From the NCBI RefSeq assembly GCF_000011065.1, contig NC_004663.1, positions 4,464,001 to 4,528,000 on the forward strand: a DNA stretch of 64,000 bases. Direction: 5' to 3'. The notes beneath the pieces are model-generated. The model was not told where the DNA came from and searched no databases. It was given only the letters and a program-made list of their open reading frames with translations. The first letter of the stretch is position 1, and each line of letters opens with the position of its first letter. This document shows, piece by piece, positions 47,444 to 55,744 of the stretch. This stretch comes from Bacteroides thetaiotaomicron VPI-5482. Lineage in GTDB: Bacteria; Bacteroidota; Bacteroidia; Bacteroidales; Bacteroidaceae. The position numbers and the translations under genes were made by a program.

Positions 47444-48199
47444 ATGACCGAGATTCTGCAGACACTCAAGGAATATATTCCTATATCTTTGGAGGAAATG
47501 AGTGGCATAAAGCTGATGAACCGTACTGATACCAAATATGTCACCTCTTACCAAATATTAAAAGAGATACTTCTTGCTGCCGGACATGACTACCGCGTTC
47601 AAGAAGTGAACGGTGAATACAATATTGCTTATCATACAATTTACTTAGATACAGCAGATCGTGACATGTATCTAACTCATCAGAATGGACGGGTCGTACG
47701 GGAGAAAATCCGTATACGCACATACGTAGATTCAGATCTCACATTTTTGGAAGTGAAAAATAAAAATAATAAGGGAAGAACAGACAAGAAGAGAATCCGC
47801 ATCGGGAGTATTGACACGATCAAAGAAGACGGTGGTGAAGCATTTTTACGTCAACATGCCTGGTATGAGCAATCACAACTTCTGCCTTTGCTTGAAAACT
47901 CATTTCGCCGTATTACACTTGTCAATAAACATAAAACCGAGCGCCTTACAATTGATACAGGAGTAACATTTTGTTGCTTACAAAGTGGAAAAATATCAAG
48001 TTTGGATAACATTGTTATCATTGAGCTGAAACGAGATGGACACAATTCTTCACCTATTAAAGAGATACTACGTAAACTACATATACAATCTTCCGGATTT
48101 TCCAAATATTGTATAGGGTCAGCACTTACAGTGTCACATTTAAAATGCAATCGGCTGAAACCAAAGTTACGAATGCTGAATAAAATGGGAGTATATTAA
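47444..48199 (+). CDS. VTC-domain (polyphosphate polymerase-like) protein
   Basis: 251 residues. Tunnel-fold VTC pattern: MNRTDTKYVTSYQILKEIL, YLDTADRDMYLTHQNGRVVREKIRIRTY with alternating basic residues, TFLEVKNKNNKGRTDKKRI, VTFCCL and IIELKRDGHNSSPIKEIL. In yeast the VTC catalytic domain makes polyphosphate from ATP; the bacterial relatives commonly occur with CotH and DUF4956 genes as here, and their product is unproven. The stop codon overlaps the start of the next gene (TAATG), so the two are coupled. Confidence 0.85.
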   Translation: MTEILQTLKEYIPISLEEMSGIKLMNRTDTKYVTSYQILKEILLAAGHDYRVQEVNGEYNIAYHTIYLDTADRDMYLTHQNGRVVREKIRIRTYVDSDLTFLEVKNKNNKGRTDKKRIRIGSIDTIKEDGGEAFLRQHAWYEQSQLLPLLENSFRRITLVNKHKTERLTIDTGVTFCCLQSGKISSLDNIVIIELKRDGHNSSPIKEILRKLHIQSSGFSKYCIGSALTVSHLKCNRLKPKLRMLNKMGVY

Positions 48200-48897
48200 T
48201 GATCAATATAAAAACATACTTATATATGGATGAATTAGATTTTCTTGATATAATAGAAACTCCACTCATAGACGGTGGTGACTTTTTGCAGTTATTGCTG
48301 CGCTTTGGCTTCAACTTTTTGGTAACAGGCATTATTATCCACCTTTTCTATTATCCAAAGAGCAAGCGGAGAGATTATCACTTCACCTTCACATTAATAA
48401 GTATCAGCATTTTCTTGATGATATTTCTGCTGGGTAGTGTAAAGTTAAAGGTCGGATTTGCTCTCGGCTTATTTGCTATTTTCGGTATCATCCGTTATCG
48501 GACTGAGTCCATGCCTGTACGAGAGATGACTTATCTGTTTGCTATTATCGCCATATCAGTAATAAACGCGTTGGGCGTGGAAGTAAACTATGGCGGACTA
48601 ATAGGAGCTAATTTATTGTTTGTATTATGTATCTGGTTGTGTGAGAGTAATCGGTGGCTAAAGCATGTTTCATGTAAACTGATACTCTATGATCGAATCG
48701 AACTTATCAAATCCTCGTGTGAACAAGAATTGATTGCAGATATTAAAGCGCGTACCGGACTGAAAATTATTCGGGTGGAAGTTGGGTACATTGACTTTCT
48801 TCGCGATGCCGCCATGCTTAAAATCTATTATGAACCGATGACAAATGAGATAAATACGATTGATACATTAACCAAAATACCACGTGGAAATGAATAA
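48199..48897 (+). CDS. DUF4956-family integral membrane protein
   Basis: 232 residues. Several transmembrane helices: LLRFGFNFLVTGIIIHLFYY, FTLISISIFLMIFLLG, VGFALGLFAIFGIIRYR (the IFGIIRYRTE motif is typical of DUF4956), TYLFAIIAISVINALGV and ANLLFVLCIWLCE. A soluble ACT-like C-terminal part follows. The family co-occurs with VTC-domain and CotH proteins. A role in moving or anchoring the product is a guess. The 3' end overlaps the next gene by 8 bases. Confidence 0.85.
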   Translation: MINIKTYLYMDELDFLDIIETPLIDGGDFLQLLLRFGFNFLVTGIIIHLFYYPKSKRRDYHFTFTLISISIFLMIFLLGSVKLKVGFALGLFAIFGIIRYRTESMPVREMTYLFAIIAISVINALGVEVNYGGLIGANLLFVLCIWLCESNRWLKHVSCKLILYDRIELIKSSCEQELIADIKARTGLKIIRVEVGYIDFLRDAAMLKIYYEPMTNEINTIDTLTKIPRGNE

Positions 48898-49624
48898 GAA
48901 ACTTTTTTTGGCAGGTTTGTTTTGTCTTGTATCTTTTGCTTTACAAGCACAAAAAGACGATTTGGGTCTATGGACCAGTGTGGGGATGGAAAAAAGATTA
49001 TTCCGGGACTTTGATATTTCGCTGGAAGGAGAGTTCCGTTCACGCGACAAGTTAAGCGAAGTGGGACGTTGGTCGGGATCGGCAGGTGTAGCATATAAAA
49101 TAACAAACTGGCTGAAAGCCGCAACAGCATACACTTACATCTATTATAATCACCCTTCTGAAATTACAAACAAAGGGAATGTTATCCCTGAATATTGGCA
49201 ACCCAAACACCGTTTCTATTTCCAACTAACGGGAAAAGTGAGTTTAAATAGATTCACATTTTCACTTCGGGAGCGTTGGCAATATACCTATCGACCCAGT
49301 CAGTCTGTATCAAAGTTTGATGGTGACGATGGTAGTCCTAAAGACGATGAATACGTGAAAGGTAAAGGAAAGAACGTGCTTCGTTCTCGTCTGCAAGCAA
49401 CATACAATATACCTAAATGCAGTCTCACTCCTTACGCTTCGTGCGAATTGACTCATTTGCTTAACGATAAAGGGGCGATTGACAAAACACGCTGGACCTT
49501 AGGTGTAGAATGGAAGTTGAGCAAACACCACGGACTTGATTTTTACTATTTGTATCAGAATCATGCAGATGAGGATGAAGCAAATGGACATGTGATTGGC
49601 GCAGGATATACATTTAAATTTTAG
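48890..49624 (+). CDS. DUF2490-like outer-membrane beta-barrel protein
   Basis: ATG at 48890 (MNKKLFLAGLFCLVSFALQAQ) gives a normal signal peptide; a GTG six bases upstream is less likely. About 244 residues. Alternating beta-strand pattern with aromatic ends (LGLWTSVGMEKRLFRDFDISLEGEFRSR, FYFQLTGKVSLNRFTFSLRERWQYTYR, LGVEWKLSKHHGLDFYYLYQNH) and a terminal Phe strand (HVIGAGYTFKF), as in small outer-membrane barrels. The function is unknown. Confidence 0.75.
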   Translation: MNKKLFLAGLFCLVSFALQAQKDDLGLWTSVGMEKRLFRDFDISLEGEFRSRDKLSEVGRWSGSAGVAYKITNWLKAATAYTYIYYNHPSEITNKGNVIPEYWQPKHRFYFQLTGKVSLNRFTFSLRERWQYTYRPSQSVSKFDGDDGSPKDDEYVKGKGKNVLRSRLQATYNIPKCSLTPYASCELTHLLNDKGAIDKTRWTLGVEWKLSKHHGLDFYYLYQNHADEDEANGHVIGAGYTFKF

Positions 49625-49633
49625 ATCTGTATT

Positions 49634-51505
49634 ATGAATCTTTATAAAATACTACCGGCTTTATTGATTTTAAGTCTGCTTGCAGCCTGTTCTTCGGATA
49701 AGGAAAACGATGTGTACACTACTTTACCATTTTCTCTATCCATTTATCAAGTAGCAATGACGATAGAAGGCGGTGAACAAGAAGTCAACGTATCTTCAGG
49801 CGGCGCATGGCAATCAAGTATACATTGCGATTGGATGACGCTCTCACCTTCTTCCGGAGGGATAGGTATCACTAAGGTTCGAATCAAAGTCAAAAAAAAC
49901 ACTTCCGGTTTACCAAGAAATGGACGGATTGCAATCATCTCGGGAAAAGAAGAAAAAGGAATTACCGTTATGCAATCGTCTATAGAAGGAGAAGAAGATT
50001 ATCTTCGTTTGTTGAATCTGACTATCGACGGAGTAACTACAGCTGTGGATTATGTGAACAATTCGTATTATCTACCTATAGATATGGATGCCGTACAACC
50101 TGCAAAGGTCAAAGTTGAGTTTGGCGGCATTGGAGTCGACTTTATCAAGATCGGAGATAAGAAAATTAAGTCGGGCGAGAATATAGCACTGAGCCTGAAT
50201 CCCGGACAAAATATAGAAATGGAAGCAGGTAACAATACTATTGATAAAATTAGGTCTTGTCGATTGATTGTAACTGGTGTTCCCGTGATTGAGATCTCTG
50301 CTCCTGAAGGTATTGAGGATGAGAATAAACGCCCGTGTGACATAGTGCTGACTGATCCTAAACGGCGCACCAACAACTCTGTCTTACGATTTGAGAGCTA
50401 TGCCGGTATCGAGTTTCGTGGAGCAGGAGCTTTACGTTATGCCAAGAAGTCTTTCAGTTTTAAATTGAAAAACCGTCAAACGAATGAAAATCAAGACGCA
50501 AAGCTATTAGGTCTGCGAGAAGATCAATCATGGATACTGGATGCTATGTGGCTGGATTGTAGCAAAATGCGCAATCGTGTTTGTTTTGATCTTTGGAACG
50601 ATTTCAACACTTTATATTATAGTAATACAGAACCCGAGGCTGTGAATGCTACACATGGCTATCCTGTAGAAATGATCTTGGACGGAGCTTACCATGGTTT
50701 GTATATTTTAAGCGATCGTATCGATCGTAAGCAGTTGAAAATGAAAAAGAAAGGTGGTTATCTCTATAAGGGTAAAGAATGGACGGATGAATGTAAATTA
50801 CAAGGAATCAATACTCCATATAGTAACTCCAAACAGGCATGGCAGGGATTTGAGTCCGATTATCCGGACGAGGTGGGTGAAATCGAATTTAAATATCTTT
50901 CCGATCTTATCCAGTTCTTCGCTGCAGCATCAAAAGAAGAATTTGCCGCCCAATATGAAGAGCGACTGGATGTTTCCTCTCTGATTGATTATTTTATCTT
51001 TATTAATCTGCTGTCAGCTTATGATAACACAGGACGAAATGTTTTTTGGGGTATATACAATGTAAATCTCACTTTATTACCCAAGTTCATTATTCAGCCC
51101 TGGGACTTGGATGGTACACTGGGACGCACTTGGGATGCCATTAAGCTTGATCCCGAAAAAGGTCTTGGTTTTGACAACGGGCTAATACTCCGTAATGATG
51201 CCGGTTCCAAATACTTCCGCCCCTTTGAGAGAATTATGAACGAGAACCCGAACAATATCAAACGCCGGATATACGAACGCTTGATGGCGGTTAAAGATAA
51301 TGTTCTCAGCCCGGCAAACCTGGCTTCTAAAGTAGATTACTATAAAAGACAGATTGTGGAATCAGGCGCATTGGAACGAGATCGCCAACGGTGGACAGGA
51401 TATTCTATGTATGGATATGCTAATCCCGAAGAGGAAGCAGAATACATAAAGTCTTGGTATATTGCAAGACTGAAATATTTGGAAACAATTTTCAACAACT
51501 TCTAA
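49634..51505 (+). CDS. Lipoprotein with BACON-like domain and CotH kinase-like domain
   Basis: 623 residues. Lipobox Cys in LLAACSSDKEND. N-terminal BACON-type beta domain (about 35-120, GGEQEVNVSSGGAWQSSIHCDW, typical glycan or mucin-associated module), then a CotH domain (about 225-600) with FEFRGAG-like GIEFRGAGALRYAKKSFSFK, LGLREDQSWILDAMW, MILDGAYHGLYILSDRIDRKQ and the PWDLDGTLGRTWD acidic motif. CotH proteins are atypical secreted protein kinases in spore coats; in Bacteroidetes their targets are unknown. It sits in a cluster with the VTC and DUF4956 genes. Confidence 0.85.
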   Translation: MNLYKILPALLILSLLAACSSDKENDVYTTLPFSLSIYQVAMTIEGGEQEVNVSSGGAWQSSIHCDWMTLSPSSGGIGITKVRIKVKKNTSGLPRNGRIAIISGKEEKGITVMQSSIEGEEDYLRLLNLTIDGVTTAVDYVNNSYYLPIDMDAVQPAKVKVEFGGIGVDFIKIGDKKIKSGENIALSLNPGQNIEMEAGNNTIDKIRSCRLIVTGVPVIEISAPEGIEDENKRPCDIVLTDPKRRTNNSVLRFESYAGIEFRGAGALRYAKKSFSFKLKNRQTNENQDAKLLGLREDQSWILDAMWLDCSKMRNRVCFDLWNDFNTLYYSNTEPEAVNATHGYPVEMILDGAYHGLYILSDRIDRKQLKMKKKGGYLYKGKEWTDECKLQGINTPYSNSKQAWQGFESDYPDEVGEIEFKYLSDLIQFFAAASKEEFAAQYEERLDVSSLIDYFIFINLLSAYDNTGRNVFWGIYNVNLTLLPKFIIQPWDLDGTLGRTWDAIKLDPEKGLGFDNGLILRNDAGSKYFRPFERIMNENPNNIKRRIYERLMAVKDNVLSPANLASKVDYYKRQIVESGALERDRQRWTGYSMYGYANPEEEAEYIKSWYIARLKYLETIFNNF

Positions 51506-51516
51506 AGCTTTATATT

Positions 51517-52995
51517 ATGAAACAATTCGCACAGACCTATTATTTACTTCAATTCATAATTTGCTTAATTTGCCTGTCTATCTCCTGCGGAGAAGGAGGA
51601 AACGATAATTACTCGGAGACAAATGATGAAAGGAACAAGGAACCTGAAATAACAGTTTCTCCAATAACTAACTTGGAGGCAAAATCTACACAGATTGCTA
51701 ATCAACTACTGATCACATGGCAAAATCCGAATACTCCTAATTTACTCGGTGTAGAACTTTCTTATTTGCAAAAGAATGGCGGTACACATAACGGGAAACA
51801 AATTATTCAAGGAGCAGCTGGGAAAACTGGAAACTATACATTACAATTGCCACAGTACGGAACATATGAGATTTCTGCCATAGCAATAGATAACTATGGT
51901 CATCGTTCGTCAGCAGTAACAGTAATTGCTACACCTGCTGAAACCACTGTCCCTTTTTCTTGGGCAACTCTTGCCGACAGTTGTACATATGTCTTAATAG
52001 AGCAATTCATGAATAAAAGTAAAGGTACATTTTGGAGTACACCCAAAGATATGTCGGACGAATCGACTTATATCTACTGGCAACAAGCGCATGCTATGGA
52101 TGTAGTGATTTACTCTTATAAACGTATTAAAGACACAAATAAGCAATTGGCTGCTACTTACCGCACTTATTTTGAACGCTGGTATGCCAACCACGCTAAC
52201 AATTACCACCGTAATCCATCAGATGAAACCGGCTTCCTAAATGACTTTACTGATGACATGTGCTGGATTTGCCTTACTCTGATACATCTCTCCGAAGCAA
52301 CAGGTGACGAAAAATTTGCGCAAACCGCTAAAATTGTATACGACAAATACATTATTACTCGAGCATGGACAGATGATAAAGGTACGGGACTTCCATGGAA
52401 TACCACCCAAAACGACCGTAATGCTTGCACTAATTCTCCGGGTTGTCTGGTAGCTGCTAAACTCTATCAACGATATGAAGATGGAAATTATTTATCTGAT
52501 GCAAAGAAGTTGTACGAGTATGTGGTCAATAATTCGTATAATGCCGATGGACGAGTGGAGGAACCACCTCTGACTTATACACAGGGAACATTTGGAGAAG
52601 CCTGTCGCCAACTATACCATATCACACAAGAAAGTAAATACATGGACAAAGCAAAACAAGTGATCAACTATGCCGCTACAAGCGATCGTTGCTTACGAAA
52701 TGGTATTTTACGTGACGAAGGCAGCAGTATGGACCAAAGTATTTTTAAGTCTGTTTATATTCCATATGCAGTGAACCTTGCATTAGACGAGGCATCTAGT
52801 TCTATAGGCAAACATTTGATAACCTTTCTGAAAAATAATGCTGAAACTTTGCGCATGAATTTGAATCATGCGGCTTACCCAGCGATGTATTGCAATTATT
52901 GGTGGGGTGAAATGTGGAAATCCAGTGAACCAGCTTCAATGGGAGCACAAGTAAGCGGGGCTTCGCTAATGGAGGGGATAGCTAGGTTAGAATAA
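51517..52995 (+). CDS. GH76-like alpha-1,6-mannanase family lipoprotein
   Basis: Start at 51517 (MKQFAQTYYLLQF) chosen; the frame is open to 51454 within the previous gene. 492 residues. Lipobox Cys in LSISCGEGG. An N-terminal beta-sandwich about 45-150 (ITNLEAKSTQIANQLLITWQNP) precedes an (alpha/alpha)6 domain about 160-490. The consecutive Asp pair in FTDDMCW is where GH76 has its catalytic DD. Other GH76-like parts are FWSTPKDMSDESTYIYWQQAHAMD, NACTNSPGCLVAAKLY and YTQGTFGEACRQLY. GH76 cleaves alpha-1,6-mannan backbones, for example of yeast. The substrate assignment rests on family resemblance. Confidence 0.8.
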   Translation: MKQFAQTYYLLQFIICLICLSISCGEGGNDNYSETNDERNKEPEITVSPITNLEAKSTQIANQLLITWQNPNTPNLLGVELSYLQKNGGTHNGKQIIQGAAGKTGNYTLQLPQYGTYEISAIAIDNYGHRSSAVTVIATPAETTVPFSWATLADSCTYVLIEQFMNKSKGTFWSTPKDMSDESTYIYWQQAHAMDVVIYSYKRIKDTNKQLAATYRTYFERWYANHANNYHRNPSDETGFLNDFTDDMCWICLTLIHLSEATGDEKFAQTAKIVYDKYIITRAWTDDKGTGLPWNTTQNDRNACTNSPGCLVAAKLYQRYEDGNYLSDAKKLYEYVVNNSYNADGRVEEPPLTYTQGTFGEACRQLYHITQESKYMDKAKQVINYAATSDRCLRNGILRDEGSSMDQSIFKSVYIPYAVNLALDEASSSIGKHLITFLKNNAETLRMNLNHAAYPAMYCNYWWGEMWKSSEPASMGAQVSGASLMEGIARLE

Positions 52996-53028
52996 TCTTG
53001 GTTGGTATTTTCAGGAATATCTCTTTAA

Positions 53029-53079
53029 CTTTATAGAAATAGATTTTCTCTTAATGTGGAAAAATCTATTTCTATAAAG
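53029..53079. terminator. Long perfect inverted repeat after the GH76-like gene
   Basis: CTTTATAGAAATAGATTTT (53029-53047) is the exact reverse complement of 53061-53079, with a 13-base loop. Probably a terminator for the CotH/GH76 cluster, although no long T-run follows the stem; the stem itself is AT-rich. Confidence 0.6.
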
Positions 53080-53444
53080 CATGAATGTTATATGAATAAG
53101 AAATATTTCTATAAATATGCAATTAGTAAACAGCAGCAAATTCAAAAAGAATCTAACCATTTATTTCAAGTAGCACTTTTATTTTTCTTCCTCAAAAATC
53201 TTATCTTCAAAATTACAACTCCATTAGGCTACTGCTATAAGTGTCTCTTAAACATTCTATTTAAATTAATGAAACAATTCAATTACTTACTTTCCCTTAT
53301 TGTCATTATTAAAAATGTTATTGTCAGCATTACACTCATTTGTAAAATTATACTTAAATACATCTAGTCTGAACTATAACTAAATTACTCCTCTATTTTC
53401 TTGATAAAAAAATAATTGAAAGCATAAGGAAAATCTTCTTTTTA

Positions 53445-53458
53445 CAACACAAATACAA
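53445..53458 (+). repeat. Shared 14-base element upstream of site 4
   Basis: CAACACAAATACAA, exactly as upstream of site 3 and at the same distance (55 versus 56 bases) from the core. Confidence 0.5.
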
Positions 53459-53513
53459 CATCGATCGATGTAATATGCTTGTTTATAGAAGATTAGATCA
53501 AGGGTGTACGGTT

Positions 53514-53528
53514 TGGACAGGACCCGGA
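53514..53528 (+). repeat. Site 4: crossover core at the start of silent cassette 4
   Basis: TGGACAGGACCCGGA. The preceding bases TACGGTT are shared with site 3. Opposite orientation to site 1, same orientation as sites 2 and 3. Confidence 0.85.
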
Positions 53529-54114
53529 GAACCAATTATGCACTGATGACTTCGCCGGTCATTGGGCTCATAATGCCAATCTTTCAGTAAAAGCGATCAT
53601 GGGTGTAGCCGGATATAGCGAAATGGCGCATATGCTTGGTTTATATGATGTTGCAGAGAAATATGCAGGTATAGCCAAGAAAATGGCGGTGAAATGGGAA
53701 GAAATGGCAAATGAAGGTGATCATTACCGCCTTGCTTTCGACCGTGAGAATACCTGGAGTCAGAAATATAATATGATTTGGGACAAAATGTGGAATTTGA
53801 ATTTATTCCCAAATAATGTAATCGACAAAGAAATTAACTATTATTTGACGAAACAGAATCCTTACGGATTGCCATTGGACTCCCGCAAAGAGTATACAAA
53901 GTCTGACTGGATTATGTGGACAGCTGCTATGTCTTCAGATTTAGAAACTTTCAAGAAATTCATAGATCCACTCTATAAATATATCAATGAAACTACTTCG
54001 CGGGTACCTATCAGTGATTGGCATCACACAGACAGTGGTGAATGGGTTGGGTTTAAAGCGCGTTCGGTTATTGGAGGATACTGGATGCAAGTGTTAATGG
54101 ACAAAACTCGATGA
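53514..54114 (+). pseudogene. Silent 5'-truncated copy of the DUF4965-type enzyme gene, cassette 4
   Basis: About 200 codons in frame from GQDPENQLCTDDFAGHWAHN to RSVIGGYWMQVLMDKTR, without start or signal peptide. For the first 280 bases it differs from the cassette 2 copy at only about three positions, then diverges. The region near the C-terminus (HHTDSGEWVGFKARS) resembles cassette 2 rather than cassettes 1 and 3 (HDTKTGKMTGFKARS). No internal stop. Confidence 0.88.
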
Positions 54115-54150
54115 AATGTTTAATTAACTATACATTTATTATTAACTAGA

Positions 54151-55728
54151 ATGAAAAACATGAAATGTAAAATGAAAAAAGTATTGAAGGAATGGCGGTG
54201 GATATTGCTGGCATTATTCACGATTTGCATTTGTAGTTGTAAGGACGATGACAATGTAGAGACTGGAGCCTTTGATCCATCAAAACCTGTAGCAATTTCT
54301 GATTTTACTCCGAAAGAAGGAGGAGCCTATCAGAAACTATTGATTTATGGTGAAAATTTCGGAACAGATGTTTCGAAGGTAAAAGTGAAGATTGGTGGCA
54401 AAGATGCTATTGTTATTAATGTAAAAAGTACTTATGTTTACTGTTTTGTTCCTTCAGGAGCTTTTAGTGGTGAAATTGAAATCACTGTAGGAGAAGGAGA
54501 GAATGCAGTAACAACGACTGCGAGTACTACTTTTAGCTATGAGAAAAAGATGGTTGTAGGTACGCTTTGTGGCTATCGCAATAATCGTGATGATCAAGGT
54601 TGGAGAGACGGACCATTTGATGGACCGGAAGGTGTCAAATGCTGTGGCTTTAGCGATAACGGACGATTAGCTTTTGATCCGTTGAATAAGGATCATTTGT
54701 ATATTTGTTACGATGGACATAAAGCTATACAGTTGATCGATTTAAAAAATCGTATGCTTTCTTCTCCTTTGAATATCAATACTATACCTACTAATCGTAT
54801 ACGAAGCATTGCTTTCAATAAGAAGATAGAAGGATATGCTGATGAGGCAGAATATATGATTGTAGCTATTGATTATGATGGTAAGGGAGATGAAAGTCCT
54901 AGTGTATATATTATTAAACGTAATGCGGATGGTACATTCGATGATAGATCTGATATACAATTGATAGCTGCTTACAAACAATGTAATGGAGCTACTATTC
55001 ATCCAATCAACGGAGAATTGTATTTTAATAGTTATGAAAAGGGACAAGTATTTCGTTTAGACTTGGTTGATTACTTTAAAACTATTAAGAATGGTGGAAG
55101 TTGGGATCCTATAGTAAAGAACAATCCTAATACTTTTAAGCAGTTATTCACTATTGCTGACCCAAGTTGGGAATTTCAGATTTTCATTCATCCTACTGGA
55201 AAGTATGCTTATTTTGGTGTGATTAACAATCATTATTTCATGCGTTCCGACTATGACGAGATAAAAAAGGAATTTATTACCCCGTATAATTTTGTCGGGG
55301 GATATAAACAGTCAGGTTATAGGGATGATGTAGGAACTGAGGCACGTATGAATAATCCTTGTCAAGGAGTATTTGTGAAAAATCCGGATTATACTGGTGA
55401 AGAAGAGTATGATTTCTATTTTGTAGATCGATTAAACTTCTGTGTACGTAAAGTAACTCCAGAAGGTATCGTATCGACCTATGCGGGACGAGGAGCGTCA
55501 ACTTCCTTAGCTGACGGAAACCAATGGGGAACTGATGATGGTGACCTACGAGAAGTGGCTCGTTTCCGTGATGTAAGTGGACTTGTTTATGATGATGTGA
55601 AAGAGATGTTTTATGTACATGATCAGGTGGGACATACTATTCGCACTATTTCAATGGAGCAAGAAGAGAATGTAGCCGGTGACGAGAATATACCGGAAGA
55701 TGAATCAACAGTGGAATCTAACGAATAA
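54151..55728 (+). CDS. Cassette 4: IPT/TIG-NHL-repeat surface lipoprotein
   Basis: 525 residues (ATG codons at 54151, 54160 and 54172 are all possible). Lipobox Cys in ICICSCKDDDN. IPT/TIG about 50-130 (ISDFTPKEGGAYQKLLIYGENFG). Propeller with HPINGELYFNSY, HPTGKYAYFGVINNHYFMR, YDFYFVDRLNFCVRKVTPEG and FYVHDQVGHTIRTIS. It has an acidic C-terminal tail (EQEENVAGDENIPEDEST) absent from the other three. Its 3' end overlaps an upstream extension of the SusC frame, but not the preferred SusC start. Confidence 0.85.
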   Translation: MKNMKCKMKKVLKEWRWILLALFTICICSCKDDDNVETGAFDPSKPVAISDFTPKEGGAYQKLLIYGENFGTDVSKVKVKIGGKDAIVINVKSTYVYCFVPSGAFSGEIEITVGEGENAVTTTASTTFSYEKKMVVGTLCGYRNNRDDQGWRDGPFDGPEGVKCCGFSDNGRLAFDPLNKDHLYICYDGHKAIQLIDLKNRMLSSPLNINTIPTNRIRSIAFNKKIEGYADEAEYMIVAIDYDGKGDESPSVYIIKRNADGTFDDRSDIQLIAAYKQCNGATIHPINGELYFNSYEKGQVFRLDLVDYFKTIKNGGSWDPIVKNNPNTFKQLFTIADPSWEFQIFIHPTGKYAYFGVINNHYFMRSDYDEIKKEFITPYNFVGGYKQSGYRDDVGTEARMNNPCQGVFVKNPDYTGEEEYDFYFVDRLNFCVRKVTPEGIVSTYAGRGASTSLADGNQWGTDDGDLREVARFRDVSGLVYDDVKEMFYVHDQVGHTIRTISMEQEENVAGDENIPEDESTVESNE

Positions 55729-55744
55729 ACACATTTATCAGATT

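Larger units (their letters stand above)
52996..53513. other. Non-coding flank of silent site 4
   Basis: 518 AT-rich bases. They contain a 19-bp perfect hairpin (53029-53079), then an open frame (53056-53367) of low complexity (FFFLKN, IVIIKNVI) with no family resemblance that I do not accept as a gene, then the CAACACAAATACAA element at 53445-53458 and the site 4 core. No clear promoter towards cassette 4. Confidence 0.6.

Noticed and set aside
53056..53367. 103-codon ORF after the GH76-like gene
   Set aside because: AT-rich low-complexity sequence starting within the loop of the 53029-53079 hairpin, no recognisable domain, lies in non-coding flank.
16562..53528. Four cassettes explained only by tandem duplication
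   Set aside because: Duplication explains the similarity but not the common 5' breakpoint, opposite orientation of cassette 1 and the adjacent recombinase. Kept as the null hypothesis to be tested.
22382..54114. Silent enzyme copies as ordinary decayed pseudogenes or free-standing short genes
   Set aside because: All three start at exactly the same base at an identical 15-mer, have no internal stops or frameshifts, and lead into intact operons. Random decay would not give a shared border, and the only ATGs in frame are internal.
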